Part shown: positions 41,884 to 53,643 of the stretch, piece after piece
Layout: each line of letters starts with the position of its first letter
Numbering within the stretch: position 1 is the first letter of the stretch
Assembly (NCBI GenBank): GCA_032622095.1
Contig: CP136068.1
Coordinates: 128,287,989 to 128,351,988, forward strand
Origin: Siphonodentalium dalli
Taxonomy: Eukaryota > Mollusca > Scaphopoda > Gadilida > Siphonodentaliidae
DNA: 64,000 nt
Reading direction: 5' to 3'
Program-made: the position numbers and the translations under genes
Notes under the pieces: generated by a model
What the model was told of the DNA's origin: nothing
What the model saw: the letters and a program-made list of their open reading frames with translations, nothing else
Databases searched by the model: none

Positions 41884-44819
41884 ATATCGTGTGAGCTCGG
41901 GCAAACAATAGGAGATGTGTGTAAAATCGGGGAACGATTGTAACATGGGATTAATATATAGACAAGACCGTGGTCGCCTGTCATTCACGAACATGGAATA
42001 ACACGGATTTGAATACACCCACCCCCCCCCCCCCCCGATGACTGCGGTTGATCAGGGGCCGATTCCGTTCATTAGGCTGGCTACAATATAAAGTTTCACT
42101 AGGGAATAATATCGGGGAAAGCTGATTTTGTTCAGGGATTAATAAGAACATGTTCATGAATAAAATGGCAAAAGTCCCTTAAAATCCGGGTTGAGCTTTT
42201 TTCGGAATGGTCCAAATTCTGAAGCATTTCCATCAGGCCATATGCGGATGCAGTCATGTGTAGATAAATTAATGCACAATTCATAATACATTGAGATATA
42301 TACAAACAATGCCTAGTCGTGAATCATATAAGTAGAATGTATGTCCCAAAATGACCGCCAAAATGGCCAAATAGAATGAAAATTGTATTTTGTGCATAAT
42401 CGAATAGCTAGTCCCATAAGAGTGACAACACGCTCGAATTCTGTTGAGGAAGAATAATTGCAGAGTATAGGGGAGACATTTTATCTGAGATGTACGAATT
42501 ATCTCTAATATATCTCGCGAGAGATGTAGCGAAAAGCAAGGTTCCATACAATGGTTAAATCTGGACTTTTGGGGCGCAAAGAAACGGAAGAATAAGGCAA
42601 TTGTTTCTGCACTATTTTTCTTGAATCGTGTGATATATGTGTACACTAAACTGTAAAATGAAATTTAATAACGACGAATTGATTATGTGAGCTTTCCTAG
42701 AAGCCGAAATATATGTGCATAGCAGTCTCACGAATGCAACCGTTCATCGTTTCTTTTTATACATACACCATCAAAGCTGTCAAAATGCACTGCTATAGAG
42801 CAGTACGAGAGATATTCATAGAGTAATGGGTGAAATGTGTAGATTATATTGTCCGTGTCTTAAAATATTAGTCATAGTTGCCTACAACCAAGTAATAAAA
42901 CACGAATATTTCGCTTTTATCACAAGAATGCACGGTGGTATACTATCAACGCAATTTGTCAAAATACAACGGATTACCATATACTCTCTTTTAAAAATAT
43001 AAACTTCACCAAAATTGTCTACATACTCTGTGACTGTGACAGAGACTGTCTTTAAACCTGGAAATAGTATTTGGTTATATTCATCAAGTTCACATATAAG
43101 CGAAGGGTACTATGTTTTCTGCAACCGCATTACCGTGTGTAACCCTTCTCCCCAATGCTACACGTATCTGCTGGGCTCACAACCATAAATAGCAACATTG
43201 AGTCAATGGTCAACGCTGAAATAACAGCTGATATTTTGCACAAGTTCATGAGTGGTTTTGGTAAGATATTTTCAAACAACAAGATACTGAAAACTAATAT
43301 TGTACATTGCGGAATAGCATATCCCAGTTGCAAGTTGCCGACTGAAGTAATTTGAACAAAAGTGTCCACTAAGACACCGTTTTGGAAGCAGCACGAACAT
43401 TGGTCTTATATAAAATGAACGATGTACTGTCTATTTGATATGGTGAGATGGAGTGCTAATCTTTTGAAGAGATAGCGGTTTCTTTGCAATATAATAATCG
43501 TTGCAACATACGTGTATGATTTATTATCACGGACAGTGCTGACAATTCCGGAAATGTATGTGTTGCATGCCCGAAATTATTATTTTTGGGCCCGACTGTA
43601 AACAGAAAACCCGAACTTTTAAAGACGTAAATTATTGGGTTTGACTTACGTTGCAATGACCGATAAATTCTCCTACAGATGGTTATGTTTCAATGATCTG
43701 TGTACCTTTAAAGATATTTAACAACAGACTTGTATATTACCAATACGTATTTTACCTACTAGGTGCACGGATGTACAATATGTTGCTTTCGTCGTGGCTT
43801 GGCTTGGTAGTTGCGGCCATTTTGACAGCCATTTCATGACCACAATTGTATTATTCTGACCGCGTCACTATATTCGCTCTCGTACTCGTATTTCACACAA
43901 ACTGGTATAACAGCGTAATTCATATGACCAGATTAGACAAAATAGAAGAGCAAAATATGACCAGGTCATTGACAACCAGTTTTGGGGTAGGGTTATGTTT
44001 TTATAAGTTTTGACCACTTATGATATGCGTACTCACTAATTCTGCCTATTACAGCGAAGGGGTGGTGTCTGTGCAGTTTTAAAATAGATAACTTGCGTCT
44101 ATGTTTTGAGAAACCCGAGCAATCCGACACCGAATACAACAGTTTGCCTAAAAGAATGTCATTGTTTTGGCTCAGCGATTTATTTCATATCCATATATGC
44201 GAAATTTATTTGACGTCCCCTCTCAATGTGTGTCTTTCGTTCGTTTCGAACAATGGTGAGTGCCGTTTGTATATGTTTCGGCTGAAAATTTGTTACAGCA
44301 TCCAATTATTTCCATGATTGTGAAAAATATTTGTTTTTAAATTATATGAAAAAATGGTGTAACCTGGGACTAATATATATTAGTCGAAGGTGTAACTCAG
44401 AAAGCTGAACTTGGACTTTTCGTGACGCGTTCGCGATGTTATGACCTAAATAATATTTTTTTTTAAACAGCTTTCCCCGATTTATTTCCTTACTTTTCCA
44501 ATGTTCCTGGACAATGGGTAATGAAATTTCAATGGGCAATGAATGGAATGACCGGGCGTAAATACGCCGGGCTACGCTGTCTACACCTGCGACCGAGGTG
44601 GTGTAATTTCGAGCGTGTTGTAATGTGACGTCACAATGTTGTCAACTGAGAAAGCACATGGGCAATATTTATGTAATGGATTAAATTAATTTAATTTTAA
44701 TTATTTGTCATAAATATCTAATATAATTCAGAAGTATATAATTCACTTGCATGACAATTAAAATTATGTATCCAAAGTTTTAGATACTTGTGTCAAGGTT
44801 GTTGTAAAATTAGGTATAT
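41884..44819. other. No gene seen
   Basis: AT-rich sequence of nearly 3 kb with a C16 run at 42021-42036. Frames such as 42281-42646 (-) and the antiparallel pair at 43130-43369 have no recognisable domain or splice-supported context. Confidence 0.45.
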
Positions 44820-45640
44820 TTGCTTGTTTATGTGAGGCTCCCTACCGGGAAATGAAAGACTGCACCGACATAATATATTTGATGCTGCATCAGCAAAGCT
44901 CCCGTCATGATAATGTTGGCAACATTTCAACAAGATTTAAATTTTTGCCAGCTAGCAAAATTTACAATTATCATCTCTTTTGAACCTTTCCATGACTGGA
45001 GCCTCCTGAAATTGTGCGAAAACCCTGTGCCAATGCTTTCGCTTACATAGGGATATAAAATAGAGTACATTGGCCTACCATTATGTATCTTAACAGTGTA
45101 AGCCAGTGCATTCTATTATATAACGGAGATTCCCTTTGGGAAACTCGCATATATAAGAGAGTGCTCTGGCACAGGATATTTGATGCTGCACCAGCAAAGC
45201 TCACGTCATGAGAGGGGGTAATATGAGTTTCATATGGTCAGATGTCGAATTTCAAAAGGGTAGTTCCAACATATCAACAAAATTACAATTATCATCTCTT
45301 TTGAAACCTTCCATGACTAGGGAGCCTCGCATATAAAAGAGAATACATTGGCCTAACAATATTTACCTTGATATTGTAAGACAGTGCATTCTCTTGTTTA
45401 CCATATGGGGAAACTCGCATACAGAGTATATGAACAAATAATGCACTGACACATGATCTTTAATGCAGCACCAGCGTAGCTCCCGCCATGAAGAGGTTTA
45501 TATGATTTTCTTATGGTCATATATCGAGTTTCAAAAGGGGTAATTTTCAACACGATTTGAAGCTTTGTCATCTCGCAAAAATTTCAATTATCGTCTCTTT
45601 TGGGCCCTTCCATGATTGAAGCCTCACCCGATCCGCATAG
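44820..45640. repeat. Three tandem diverged copies of the CCTGTGCC family
   Basis: The order aaaaccctgtgccaatgc, tacattggcctacc, gtaagccagtgcattct, gagagtgctctggcacagga, gctgcaccagcaaagctc repeats about every 290-330 bp (starting near 44880, 45190 and 45480). The interspersed text (tttcaaaaggggtag, caattatcatctcttttga) recurs at 48790-48960. Confidence 0.65.
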
Positions 45641-46308
45641 CATTATAATATATAGATAGCTAATGACGGTAATTTTTTAGCATCGTTCTATAGATACTTA
45701 ATGGTGGGCCCATCCAGCTCACCATTACGATACATATACATTAATATTGATCTGACCACAAGAACTATATATAAACCGGGCACAACATGGTGATCTTATT
45801 GACGAAATAACGGAGATATTCGGAAACGAAACAAAAATAAAAAAAAACATTTTTAAAAAGTTTCTTTAAAATATTGTTTTTTTTCCTTCAAAGAATTTAT
45901 ATCGACTAGCGGAGATATTCAGAACTGAACAAAAAATTAAATTAAAATGAAGATATTTTTTTAAAGAGCGTTTTTGTTGTTTTTGTTGAAGAAGTGGTGA
46001 TTTTGAAGAATCAAAATAATGAAATGTCATGAACTGGTTAAGATCGTCGATTGTTCAGTCGCCCAAAATCGGTGGATAATTATGAGCTTTTATACTCGTG
46101 TTCGATGTACAACTTATAGATGACTTCTTTTTTGTTGTTGTTGAAATGTTGAAATTTGGGATGCAAGTGTGATTCATGTACGCTTTGTCTGTCTGCTGTT
46201 CCTCTTGTCAGACGTTAGCACGAGTGAGTTGTGTGGTCGCGATTTCGGTTGCAGCTGCCCTCGTGTTAACGCCAGTGAGATGGTTTTGGATTAGGCTCAG
46301 GACGGATT
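45641..46308. other. No gene seen; leader of the following ORF
   Basis: AT-rich to about 46180, then GC-richer sequence that runs into the 46309 ORF. A five-codon upstream ATG frame (46280-46294) precedes it in a different frame. Confidence 0.4.
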
Positions 46309-47166
46309 ATGGAGCTAATCCCTGACGCCGCGTTGGCTGCAGTGCAAATGTGCCGGATAGTTGACACTGCTAGCTGGTCAATCCAGTCTAGCAGGGGCAA
46401 TCTGGTCCTTTGCTTGGAGTTCCGGACGGAAGATGCTGGTACCCAGAGATCTAAAGACCGGGACGTCAACGCCAAATCCACCCGCTGCACCATGAAGAAG
46501 ATGAAGACAGGGCCTACGAAGAAAAAGACTCCTTCTAGGCGAAGAAGGGACGCCACCAGACGGGCGAAGTGGAAGAAGAAGATGGGGGTGACCGTTGATC
46601 TGCCTGTCACCCCTCCCCGTGTGGTCCAGCCGTCCAGTGTCGCTGCCGGCAGGTCGGAGTTGTCTGAGAGACGCCCAGATGACCCGACCTGCATGGAGAC
46701 CGACGACATCGTACCAGCTAGCAGGGACTCCGTGGATCTGCCGGAGGTCCCTGCTGTCGTCATCGAGGCGAGCGGAGAAAGGGAGCAGGATACCACTCCT
46801 GCCACCAGCTTCGAGGTGGAGTTGGACAGTTTGCCACTTCGGACACCGGAGTATCATCACATCCCGGTGTCCTCCATCTCCATCAGCATCAACAACAACA
46901 GCTGCGGTTCCAACTCTTCGGTGAGGGCCGAAGCGCTGGAGACGATGGCAGCAGCAAACAAAGTAGCAGAAGAAATGGCAAAGTTAAAAGAAATGATACT
47001 AGCCAGGACCATCGCCTCCGTCTCCGACTCCGAAACAACAACAACAACAGCAGCTACAACAACAGAACATCGAGAAAAAAAAGGCCAAGAAAACTATAAA
47101 AAAAATATAGATCATTTCCATTTCACCTTCACCACTTCATGTTTATGTAATACCATATCATGTTAG
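46309..47166 (+). CDS. Retroelement-associated ORF, basic KKKTPSRRRRD protein
   Basis: A 285-codon ATG frame. It reads VDTASWSIQSSRGNLVLCLE early, a strongly basic stretch (KKMKTGPTKKKTPSRRRRDA) at about residues 64-90, SELSERRPDDPTCMETDDI near 120, a Ser/Asn-rich middle, a helix-like segment (AANKVAEEMAKLKEMI) and a Thr-rich tail made by an (acaaca)n run. The WSIQSSRGNLVL...KKKTPSRRRRD order resembles proteins often found with retroelements in marine invertebrates, but the family is not named. Codon usage is GC-richer than the surroundings. The RRPDDP module is shared with the 3' region of the Gypsy element. It could be an ORF1/gag-like protein of a truncated element; no pol follows. Confidence 0.55.
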   Translation: MELIPDAALAAVQMCRIVDTASWSIQSSRGNLVLCLEFRTEDAGTQRSKDRDVNAKSTRCTMKKMKTGPTKKKTPSRRRRDATRRAKWKKKMGVTVDLPVTPPRVVQPSSVAAGRSELSERRPDDPTCMETDDIVPASRDSVDLPEVPAVVIEASGEREQDTTPATSFEVELDSLPLRTPEYHHIPVSSISISINNNSCGSNSSVRAEALETMAAANKVAEEMAKLKEMILARTIASVSDSETTTTTAATTTEHREKKGQENYKKNIDHFHFTFTTSCLCNTISC

Positions 47167-47279
47167 TATTAAAATTCAACAGTGGTTTGTAGGGAAGGGG
47201 TGCCGCCCTTCCAAATCTTCCCGGGTCAAATCCCAAACCCCATATCAACGATTCATGTACGAATAATGTTCATTGCACC

Positions 47280-47610
47280 TAAAGACATAGTATGTACATG
47301 TTCGGGTGCGTGGAACTGATCAGTTAGTAACCATGCGCTATGCCAACTAGAGCAATGTAGTATTTTACTAACATCGCCGAAAATCTGAAGCAAGAAAACA
47401 TCGTCAGAACTACGCTCAATAGTAAATATTTACTGCTCGATTCGGAATGCATCTATCGGTTTCACCATCGAGGGTGACTGCATTCAATTAATATATAAGA
47501 ATGGCATGTGTGTTGTCAATATGGATATAATGTTTGTGAAAATAACTACTTTGAACGAGATTATTATCCATTTATATTTGATAACCGGAGTGTTTCACAT
47601 CACTTTAATA
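47280..47610 (+). repeat. Dispersed repeat, copy 2
   Basis: Parallel to 26860-27300: tgttcgggtgcgtggaactg, cgtcagaactacgctcaata, aattaatatataagaatggc and gaaaataactactttgaacg appear in the same order and spacing. Confidence 0.65.
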
Positions 47611-48045
47611 ATTTTTCACATTTCGTTTGCCCAGTAAGCGGACAAGTGGCATCTGAAATTCTGATTGATTTGGCTAAAGGGACTCAAGTCCTTCGCAGTG
47701 AGTTAATGTGAACAAATGATACAAGTCTGTAAAACATCACCGCCAATAATAACATATAGAAAAAGGTACACTTTTTTCTTTTTTTAATTATTGACAGCTC
47801 TCCGATAACGAAATGTCGCGTGTTGAAACCAATATTTGGTGAGCAAAATTGTTAAAGTAATTTGTCAACAAAGATCACTAATAGCGTAGTAAGGTCAACT
47901 ATTTTAGTCTAAATGTGATTTCAGAACATATGCTTTGTTCTTTTCCGATGTTTGCATTACAATTTTGATTAAACTTTGGCATAGTATTGGACTAATTGGT
48001 AATGCCACTGTAACAGTATGGTCAAGCCTTGAAATAGTGTGCCTG
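47611..48045. other. No gene seen
   Basis: AT-rich sequence between the dispersed repeat and the twin hairpins. Confidence 0.4.
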
Positions 48046-48253
48046 TCATTTGCAGAATGAGGTCCCCAGAGGGTGAATTTAGTGATGCTACCCCGCATAG
48101 CGGGCTAGCATCACCAAATTCATCCTCTGGGGACCTCATTCTGCTTACACCTCAGCAGAATGAGGTTCCCAGAGGGTGAATTTGGTGATGCTAGCCCGCT
48201 ATGCGGGCTAGCATCACTAAATTCACTCTCTGGGAACCTCATTCTGCAAATGA
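48046..48253. repeat. Twin 93-bp hairpins in tandem
   Basis: Hairpin 1 is 48052-48144 and hairpin 2 is 48155-48247, separated by ttacacctca. Each starts GCAGAATGAGGT and ends ACCTCATTCTGC, with a core of gctagcccgc/gcgggctagc almost without a loop. The outer flanks tcattt/aaatga extend the whole as one palindrome. The 178-codon frame on the minus strand that ends inside is not called. Confidence 0.93.
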
Positions 48254-48789
48254 AAATGTTGGTGATAGTTGTTTTACAGACTATTATTAAATTTACGTTA
48301 TGTCGCGTGAGCAAACTTCGAATGTATTGATTCCCTTTAAAAACCGAAAGAGCATTTTTCACCAAAAATGCTAAGGCCCACTTAATTTTCGAATGCCAAG
48401 AAAACATTATACACAACATATTCCATATCATATACCATTTGGGAGAGAAAGCAAAAATATATTCTATTCCACCAGAATAGCTGTGGCCTAGGAGTGTCCA
48501 CCAAGTGATAGAGATTCTCATATTCATTTCAAGACTTCCCCCGTTGTCAACACAGAATGCAACATAATTCAAACTAAGAGATAGAGTTATTGCCCTTACA
48601 TTGAGAATGATAGACTTTATAGTACAGTCCGGATCAAAATTAAGCACAGAACACACCTCGATACCTTGAAAAAATCAACATGTTTCCAGTTTATTCGACC
48701 GGATCAGTTAATAATACAATGGTGTTGAGCTTCCTATTTCAAATGGTATAGAATATGTTGTATATAATGTGACCAGGTGATTCGAAAAT
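48254..48789. other. No gene supported
   Basis: Most of a long minus-strand open frame (48120-48656) lies here, but it reads through the palindrome, shows no domain and has AT-driven composition. Confidence 0.4.
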
Positions 48790-49080
48790 TAAATGGACCT
48801 TTAATATGAGTTTCATATTGTCAGATATCGACTTCCAAAAGGGGTAGTTGTAACATTTCAACACGATTTGATTTTTGCCATCTAGCAAAAAATTAAATTA
48901 TTATTTCAGTTGAACCCGAAGACTGGAGCCTCCTGAAATTTTGATAAAACCCTGTGACATTGCATTCTCTTATATATATCATCATCATCATTTATCTCGG
49001 AACAAGTCATTTGACTTTTAGTTCCGGTACACTTGAATAAATTAATGGAATTTCATAATATGCATATCAGTGTGAGTATA

Positions 49081-49512
49081 TCAATTTACGTATTCGTAAT
49101 CATACTTCAAGTGATATAAGTAAGCGTCTATGTTGGTCTTAAATTCATCCAGAGATCTTAGTTCGACGATATGGTCTGGCAGACTATTCCAAGACGAAAC
49201 CTGACGCTGAGAGAAGAAATACTTTCCAACATTCTTTTTGAACTTTTGTCTATATAACTTCTTGCTATTTCCTCTTGCTGTTTTGTATGCAGACATTTGA
49301 AAAAAGCAACTGGTGTCCAAATTGTAGTGTCCATGTAGCATCTTATATGTCTCGATTAAATCTCCGATGAATCTTCTATATTTAACTGACATCAGGTTGA
49401 GTCTAATTAGTCTCTCTCGATACTCTAATTTTCTGAATTGGGGAACCATTTCAGTTGCTCGCCGGTGCACTTGTTCTAATGCAATGTACTGATATTGTAT
49501 TGTGGATCCCAT
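49081..49512 (-). pseudogene. LINE reverse-transcriptase C-terminal region
   Basis: A 143-codon open frame beginning near LEQVHRRATEMVPQFRKLEY, then RLIRLNLMSVKYRRFIGDLI, ETYKMLHG and, toward the end, SSWNSLPDHIVELRSLDEFK. This is the typical tail of CR1/Jockey-type ORF2 after the reverse-transcriptase palm and thumb. It is open but lacks the rest of the enzyme, so it is a remnant. Confidence 0.75.
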
Positions 49513-49524
49513 GCCGTATAATAT

Positions 49525-49610
49525 TTGTAGGAATAACTACTTTGAGAAAGATTATTCTCCATTTCTATCTAAACACCCGGGGTGCTTCACATCACTTTAA
49601 TGAAAATTAT
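49525..49610 (+). repeat. Fragment of the dispersed repeat inside the LINE
   Basis: gaataactactttgagaaag and gggtgcttcacatcacttta match 47530-47610. It sits exactly where the reverse-transcriptase catalytic YxDD region should be. Confidence 0.55.
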
Positions 49611-50030
49611 TTTTTAAAAAGTATAGGTCCTAAGACACATGCCTGAGGCACGCCACTTGTTACTGGTGTCCAGTTAGAACATTCAGAATTTACGCGCACC
49701 CTCTGCTCTCGGTTACGAAGGAATTCGTTTATCCATCCTAGGATGTTGTTGTTGATACCATACGATCAAAGCTTTCGGAACAGAACCAAACACCTTTTTA
49801 AAGTCGATATATGTATACTGCATCAACTGGTTCATTTTTGTCTAGTGCTGACCTGATGTGTTATAAGTATTCTACGAGTTGTTTCTTACACGGTCTTCCT
49901 CTCCTGAACCCGTGCTGATACATAGTAAATAAATTGCGTTGCTAACAAGATGTTCTAGAACTTTACACAAGATGCAAGTGACACTCACTGGTCGGTAAAT
50001 TCCTGGATCGTTTTTTTCTGTTTCTCCCAT
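49611..50030 (-). pseudogene. LINE reverse-transcriptase palm, frameshifted
   Basis: Reading the minus strand in three frames gives, in order, YRPVSVTCILCKVLEHLV, QHGFRRGRPCKKQLVEYL, IDFKKVFGSVPKALI (motif A, with the second Asp replaced by Gly) and SGVPQACVLGPILF (motif B). At least two frameshifts and a stop break it, and the FADD/YxDD motif is missing downstream. Non-functional. Confidence 0.75.
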
Positions 50031-50170
50031 GGGAGGCATTGCATATCCAATACATTGGCCTAACAATATTTACCTTGACCTTATATATGCCAGGCTCCCT
50101 GTGGGAGACTCAAATTATATAACAGCATGTACTGACACAGGATATTTAACGCTGCGCCAGCATAATCACT

Positions 50171-50502
50171 GATACGGGTAGTAAAACCAACCTATTAACA
50201 CTTTCTATATTAAACTGATGAGTATGTTCATATAAAGAGTTCCACAAAACGACCATTGTGTTAAATACCACTCAATGAATGGGACCTCTTTATCGTCGAA
50301 ATAGTATGTACCATTGTTGTACCAATTTCTCCCTTCTATGTACAAGTTTTCTGAAAAAGAAAAAAAATGGTGTTTTTAATTTTGCTTACTTTCTAAATGA
50401 CAAGACATGTGGGTATTACCGGGTATCTTTTAAATTTCATGGCTACATGTAGTAAAGCGTTTTGACATCCGCATGCCTTTCTTTTCCGTTGCCGTTAAAG
50501 AA
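50171..50502. other. No gene seen
   Basis: AT-rich sequence between the split repeat and the next element. Confidence 0.4.
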
Positions 50503-51716
50503 TGCCGGCTGATACGGACCCTGGCTCTTACGGACCCTCGCTGATACGGACCCTGGCTTTTACGGACATCCGGCTCTTACGGACCCTGGCTTATACGGAC
50601 CCTGGCTTTTACGGACCCTGGCTTTTACGGACATCCGGCTCATACGGACCTCAATTCAAGTTAAATTAAAATTTATAAATTAGGTATATTTTTCTTTATT
50701 CAAATAAAATAAATTAAAATACTGACAAAACGCATATCTTCTTCTGGGTCCGCTTGTAAACAAAGCATACAGCCGTCACTGGATACTAGCTTTCTGTTGC
50801 CTTTCTTAAATTTTAAAACCATTGTTGATCTTAAAAATCTTAAGAAATCTATATACCATCTTTGTTTTTACAAACCTGTTTTCACAACAAATCGAACTCA
50901 GTGGATTCATGCTGATCATCAATCACTGACCACCCATCATAGCGTGTCTGTTTATTCGGCGGTGAAAATATCACACGCACGTGTTTATACAAAATTAAAG
51001 GGATTATAGGGGTACATAACAAAAAATCTGGACATTTATGGGACCATCTCATTTTTGTCAAAATTCATAAGTTCTTCGCATCGTTTTATAAAGTAGAGCA
51101 CATGAGTGTATTTTGCACTCATCCATGGCTCATATTTAGTCATTTGGTGCATACATTCTGTTGGGTATAATATGGGATGGTCCCATACATGGCCAAATTT
51201 AGTGTTCAGTATCCCTTGGGGTGACAGGAATGACTATGTCACCCCTGACAATATCATATATATTTAGTCTACTATATCTATTCGTATTTGTAAATGTCAT
51301 GTGTGTATTGTGAATGACATTATCCTATCCTATCCTATCATTTTAATGTTCAGGTATGAACACCATTCAATAAATGTTTACAAGCCAGAACACAACGGAA
51401 ATAAGTCAGTTATACCTCGTGTTCTCTTCCAACAAGTGAGTAACAAACATAAATATAATTTAATGTGAAAAGGAAATAATCCGAAAGTAAAAAAGTGAAA
51501 GATAAATTTAAAAGATATACAAAATTTAGAAGATATATAAAAAATTAAATTAAATTTTTAATTTGAATGAGGTCCGTATGAGCCGGAGCTCCGTAAAAAC
51601 CAGGGTCCATAACAGCGGGTCCGTATAAGCCAGGGTCCGTATGAGCCGGAGGTCCGTAAAAGCCAAGGTCCTTAATAGTCAGGGTCCGTAAGAGCCAGGG
51701 TCCGTATCAGCCGCAT
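50503..51716. mobile_element. Element with tandem-repeat inverted ends
   Basis: The left end (50503-50680) contains about nine copies of a 16-17 bp unit, CTTTTACGGACCCTGG and variants with gacatccgg; the right end (51545-51716) carries the same as its reverse complement. The outermost bases (gccggctgatacgg / ccgtatcagccgc) and the inner border (cctcaattcaagttaaatta / aatttgaatgagg) are also mirrored. The ~0.9-kb centre has no convincing ORF; the 70-codon frame at 50797-51009 shows no domain. Confidence 0.75.
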
Positions 51717-52900
51717 ACCCCATTAAACATCAGTGATGGACGGTTCAGTTACCAATGTGTTACAATGGTTCACTAATTAACTTCAGTGATACATCTGAAT
51801 TAGCCACCATGCCAAAAGATTTGGGAGAAATACTATGCGTAAACCCTTTTATTTCAATTGAATTTTTACAACTTCTAAATATTGACTGATGACAAATAAT
51901 ATTGAAACTGCTCCATCTATAGTTCTGACCAGTTTCCAACTGGGAACCGTATACAATTCAAGTCAGTAATTTTATAATGGAAGTGCACATGATTGTTATT
52001 TAAGTTAATATATCATATGCATTAAAGTGCAGGTATCCGGTATCAATTATATTGTAAATGTTTAGAAATCATGGACGGGTGTACACCAATTATACTGAAT
52101 GTGCCACGCTCCTGATATTGAAACTGAAACCAAGTAAGTGGGAATCAGAATTAATATCTTTCGAATTAGGTAGTAGGTAATTATCACTTCAATATATTTT
52201 CATCAACTTTTATGTCAAAATATAAATCACATCTCCATTCCCGGGAACCCCAATATATTATGCTACTCCCACGGATGGCGGATTATTTATACCAAGCTCG
52301 CGAGTACATTCCGAGATACGTTCGCTATGGAATCAATGAACGCATTGACATCATTTCCTTATAGGGGGGTAGAATACTATTATTGTGTGTGCGGCAACAA
52401 TAAATCATCATGAATAATATGTATATATGTACCATGTTATATGTAAACAGTGTACACATGTTATTTCGATACCTTTGCATTATAAAAATAGGTCATGAGA
52501 ATAAGGAATTGAATTGCAATCGATTTACCTAATAATGATTGTTTTTGGTATACGTGTTTTGATAGAAACAGTCGGTCAATATTCAGCACTGCAAAAACAT
52601 TTAAATGCCTTTTATTGGAATGTGTTGGTGCCAAATTGTTATAGAAAATAAAACAAACACAATTGTTGACAGTCATCGGTGACCACCCCGTGAAAAATAA
52701 ACAATCCTCCGCATCTCACGCGAATTGAAATTTCTCAGTAATTAGTGTAAAGAACTACTTGAATCTCGGTGCATCGATAAATACTATGTGGTCCACCCTC
52801 CTTTATAGATATAACAAAACACATTTTTGCTGCAGACCCGTCGAATGACTCGCATTATTATTGTTTATTGTTTCGAAACATTTATAGTAAATATACATGT
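51717..52900. other. No gene seen
   Basis: AT-rich sequence; short frames only. Confidence 0.4.
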
Positions 52901-52904
52901 TTCT

Positions 52905-53030
52905 CGCCCAGTTGATGATGATGATGTTGACGATGATGATTTAGATGTTGACGACAAAAATGAGGATGATAATTCATGGTGGTGATGATGATGAGGCGAC
53001 GAAGATGACGTGGATGAAGACGTTGACGAC
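52905..53030. repeat. GAT/GAC trinucleotide-rich microsatellite
   Basis: An imperfect run of gatgatgatgttgacgatga units with a second patch of ggtggtgatgatgatgaggc. It produces Ser/His- or Asp-rich frames that are not genes. Confidence 0.7.
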
Positions 53031-53059
53031 ACAAACAAAGGACCCCGAATTCGATAGCC

Positions 53060-53643
53060 ATATATTATATATCTTGGAAGATTGTCTGTGTGTGTGTGTG
53101 TGTTCGAGATGGACTCGAAAACTGCCCGACGGATTGAGCCCAAACTTCCTATCTATGAAGTGTCATCGCACCGCTTCTGAGAACGTCAGAGTACCCATTC
53201 TCCACTCCCAGTCACAAACATTACCGCCATTGGCACGGTTGAGTTAATCGCGTTGATAGTTAAAGAGCGTTCGTATCCGCAGTGTCGTCGATAAAGAGCG
53301 TATGTGTGTAATGTGATTCGTACGTCTGGGTCTGGGCGTGTGCGTGTAAGACTGTATCCAGACATGAGCGTGTTGTGTGACGTACTTAGGGTACCCACAA
53401 ACGTACCTCTTTTAGGGACGGGTACGATCACGGAACGGGTACCATCATTTAAAGGCAGAATTCAAAAGGCAGAATTAACTCAAATTAAATTAAAAAATTA
53501 ACGGATTTCGACGAAATTTTATACCTAGGGATATTTTTATCGGGGAAGTGTTTTCGACGGGTCAAATCGTGACCCCGACCTGACCTTGACCTTCAAAATT
53601 CAATTCATGATCAAAGCCCGGACGAAGTCGGGTCACCTGCTGG
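53060..53643 (+). mobile_element. Helitron, non-autonomous, type-B relative
   Basis: The start tattatatatcttggaagat and a TG run match the 5' region of units 3 and 4. It ends with cccggacgaagtcgggtcac and CTGG (53640-53643) followed by T, the CTRR|T signature. The middle differs and contains repeated gtacc-rich sequence. The first bases (TC) are not preserved, so the 5' edge is approximate. Confidence 0.7.

Larger units (their letters stand above)
48984..50040 (-). mobile_element. Truncated, rearranged CR1/Jockey-like LINE
   Basis: Minus-strand remains of a non-LTR retrotransposon: RT fragments (49620-50030), a break, then the C-terminal region (49081-49512). The 3' end carries a short (atg)n tail at 48984-49000, common in CR1/L2-like LINEs. 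It is 5'-truncated and inserted within the CCTGTGCC-family repeat. Confidence 0.75.
48790..50170. repeat. CCTGTGCC-family repeat split by a LINE fragment
   Basis: The left part (tcaaaaggggtag-like text, aaaccctgtgacattgcatt up to about 48983) and the right part (caatacattggcctaacaat from about 50050, gcatgtactgacacaggata near 50140, gctgcgccagcataa) are the two halves of the element seen whole at 44880-45190. Confidence 0.6.

Noticed and set aside
43130-43369. Antiparallel open frames of 66 and 79 codons
   Set aside because: Neither has a recognisable motif and both are within chance length for AT-moderate sequence.
48120-48656. 178-codon minus-strand ORF
   Set aside because: It reads into the twin hairpins, has no recognisable domain, and its composition follows local AT bias.
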